DNA of 64,000 nt, taken from the NCBI GenBank assembly GCA_945833995.1, contig CAMAGM010000001.1, forward strand, positions 22,631-86,630, given 5' to 3'. The notes below the pieces were generated by a model. The model saw nothing but the letters and a program-made list of their open reading frames with translations. It had not been told where the DNA came from and did not search any database. This document shows, piece after piece, positions 62,977 to 64,000 of this stretch. A program made the position numbers and the translations under genes. This stretch comes from an uncultured Prevotella sp. Lineage in GTDB: Bacteria; Bacteroidota; Bacteroidia; Bacteroidales; Bacteroidaceae. Numbering within the stretch: the first letter of the stretch is position 1; the number at the start of each line of letters is the position of its first letter.

Positions 62977-63639
62977 ATGAAAAGGAATCTCTTTTGCTTG
63001 ATGCTGTTGGCACTCGTATCGGTAGCCAATGCGCAGACTAAAATTCTTAATATCATTGGCGACTCGTATGTGAGGAACCATAAGCGACCCATGGAGGAGA
63101 CTTGGCACTGCAAGATGGCACGCCAGTTGGGACTTGCCTACAACAACTATGGGCGCAACGGTGGATGCGTGGCTTTCGACCGAACACACGATGGCAAATA
63201 CAACTTCGGTCCTGCAATGTATGCCAAGACGGGACAAATGGATCCTGCTGCCGACTATGTCATCGTCATTGGCGGACACAACGATGCCTTCAAGGTGAAG
63301 GACAACAAGGACTCTTTGGCTATGTTCAGGGACTCCCTGCAACTCTTGATAACCAACATCAAGGCACAATGCCCTCATGCCAGGATTGGCTATGTCACCC
63401 CATGGTATTGTGACTATCCCGGGTTCAAGCAAGTGTGCAAGACAATAAGGCAAGTGTGCCGTAAAAACAAAATCCCCGTGCTCGACAACTATACCAAAAA
63501 CTCGGTCATAAAAGTGCGCGACGAGGACTTCCGCAAAAAATATTTCCAAGGTCCAAACGACACTGCCCATCTTAACGCCGATGGTCACGACCTTTTCCTT
63601 CCAGTAGGCATGGAATGGTTTATGAGAAACGTGCAGTGA
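62977..63639 (+). CDS. Small secreted SGNH/GDSL hydrolase
   Basis: This 220-residue single-domain protein has a signal peptide (MKRNLFCLMLLALVSVANA). The SGNH blocks are all there: IIGDSYVRN (block I Ser), GRNGGCVAF (block II), GGHNDAF (block III Asn/His) and DTAHLNADGH (block V Asp/His). It is probably an acyl or acetyl esterase, perhaps on glycans, but it belongs to a different SGNH branch from the triple-domain protein. It stands alone between the defence genes and the end of the window. Confidence 0.87.
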   Translation: MKRNLFCLMLLALVSVANAQTKILNIIGDSYVRNHKRPMEETWHCKMARQLGLAYNNYGRNGGCVAFDRTHDGKYNFGPAMYAKTGQMDPAADYVIVIGGHNDAFKVKDNKDSLAMFRDSLQLLITNIKAQCPHARIGYVTPWYCDYPGFKQVCKTIRQVCRKNKIPVLDNYTKNSVIKVRDEDFRKKYFQGPNDTAHLNADGHDLFLPVGMEWFMRNVQ

Positions 63640-63888
63640 GTGGCATGTTTTCATAAACAACGAGGCAGTACCAATAAGTGGATATATGCTGAGAGAAGCC
63701 TTGGTGTAATTATATAAAGTTGCAAACCATATTAAATAACTGTATATTAGACTATTACAAAGATAAGGCGACAGATGACAGGTAGTTTGAAAATTTATAT
63801 ATATGAATTAACTGAACTTTGCTTTTCCCTTTGGCCAGCGACCGTTGGTTCCCACCATTTAATGTGGTTGAATATCCAGCGGCAACGG

Positions 63889-63994
63889 CTGGGGGTGTGG
63901 GCGTCTCGCCCGCACCTTGCGCACCATCATGCAAAATGCCTTTTGTCAATATTACCTCGTAGGCGAGGTGCGGGCGAGACGCCCACACCCCCAG
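63889..63994. repeat. Perfect 28-bp inverted repeat (GTGTGGGCGTCTCGCCCGCA family)
   Basis: The arms 63889-63916 and 63967-63994 are exact complements; core GTGTGGGCGTCTCGCCCG. The 50-bp loop contains TTGCGCACCATC and ATTACCTCGTAGGCGAGG, which are also present in the decayed copy at 15212-15290. The 63640-63888 stretch shows a possible minus-strand -7 match (TATCTTTG, 63758-63765) and repeat remnants but no gene. Confidence 0.8.
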
Positions 63995-64000
63995 TGCTGC

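Noticed and set aside
1-64000. tRNA, rRNA, prophage or complete insertion sequence
   Set aside because: No matching structure, integrase, transposase or phage gene was seen on either strand.

Overview
The window looks like a chromosomal segment of a Bacteroidales bacterium, most likely a gut or rumen Prevotella in the broad sense. The signs are three SusC/SusD pairs, a fimbrillin-like lipoprotein, Bacteroidetes-type -7 boxes (TAnnTTTG) instead of sigma70 promoters, few Shine-Dalgarno sequences, a type-IX-like C-terminal sorting region, and many dispersed palindromic repeats. No rRNA, tRNA, CRISPR array, prophage or transposase gene was seen. Genus placement is inference.

Region 1 (1-9396, all +) is one operon for aromatic 2-oxo acids and arylacetates: the 3' end of iorA, iorB, a phenylacetate-CoA ligase, a double-ACT protein, an outer-membrane porin, a sodium:solute symporter, a PaaI-type thioesterase, a second phenylacetate-CoA ligase and a class I/II aminotransferase. 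The set joins aromatic amino acid, arylpyruvate, arylacetyl-CoA and free arylacetate in either direction. The transport genes favour uptake of arylacetates and their carboxylation to amino acids, a route known in rumen Prevotella, but export of arylacetates is not excluded. Four of its gaps hold long inverted repeats of three unrelated low-complexity families.

Region 2 (9524-58104) is a large pectin locus aimed at rhamnogalacturonan I (RG-I). It has two GH2 enzymes, a protein with three SGNH esterase domains, two PL11 lyases (one fused to a six-hairpin domain, one to a beta-helix with a sorting region), GH105, a DUF6250-PL26 fusion, a GH65-like enzyme, rhamnulose-1-phosphate aldolase, an AraC regulator and three SusCD pairs. 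Lyases and esterases open the chain outside the cell, SusCD pairs bind and import fragments, GH105/GH2/GH65-like enzymes trim them, and RhaD feeds rhamnose carbon into glycolysis. The AraC-rhaD-GH65-like operon diverges from the double SusCD operon across a 502-bp regulatory gap. A fimbrillin-like gene with a long structured leader (15490-16871) sits inside this region.

Region 3 (58367-62590, -) is a small AT-richer defence island: YhcG/DUF1016 nuclease, McrB-like GTPase and McrC-like nuclease. Region 4 (62977-64000) is a small SGNH hydrolase followed by a perfect 28-bp inverted repeat.

The most unusual signals are: 22-bp-period tandem arrays near three PUL genes or operons; palindromic repeats inserted in frame inside two enzyme genes; two hairpin elements sharing one architecture but with unrelated arms; the triple-esterase and lyase fusion proteins; and an RG-I locus with no recognisable alpha-L-rhamnosidase, which makes two poorly characterised six-hairpin domains the candidates for that activity.
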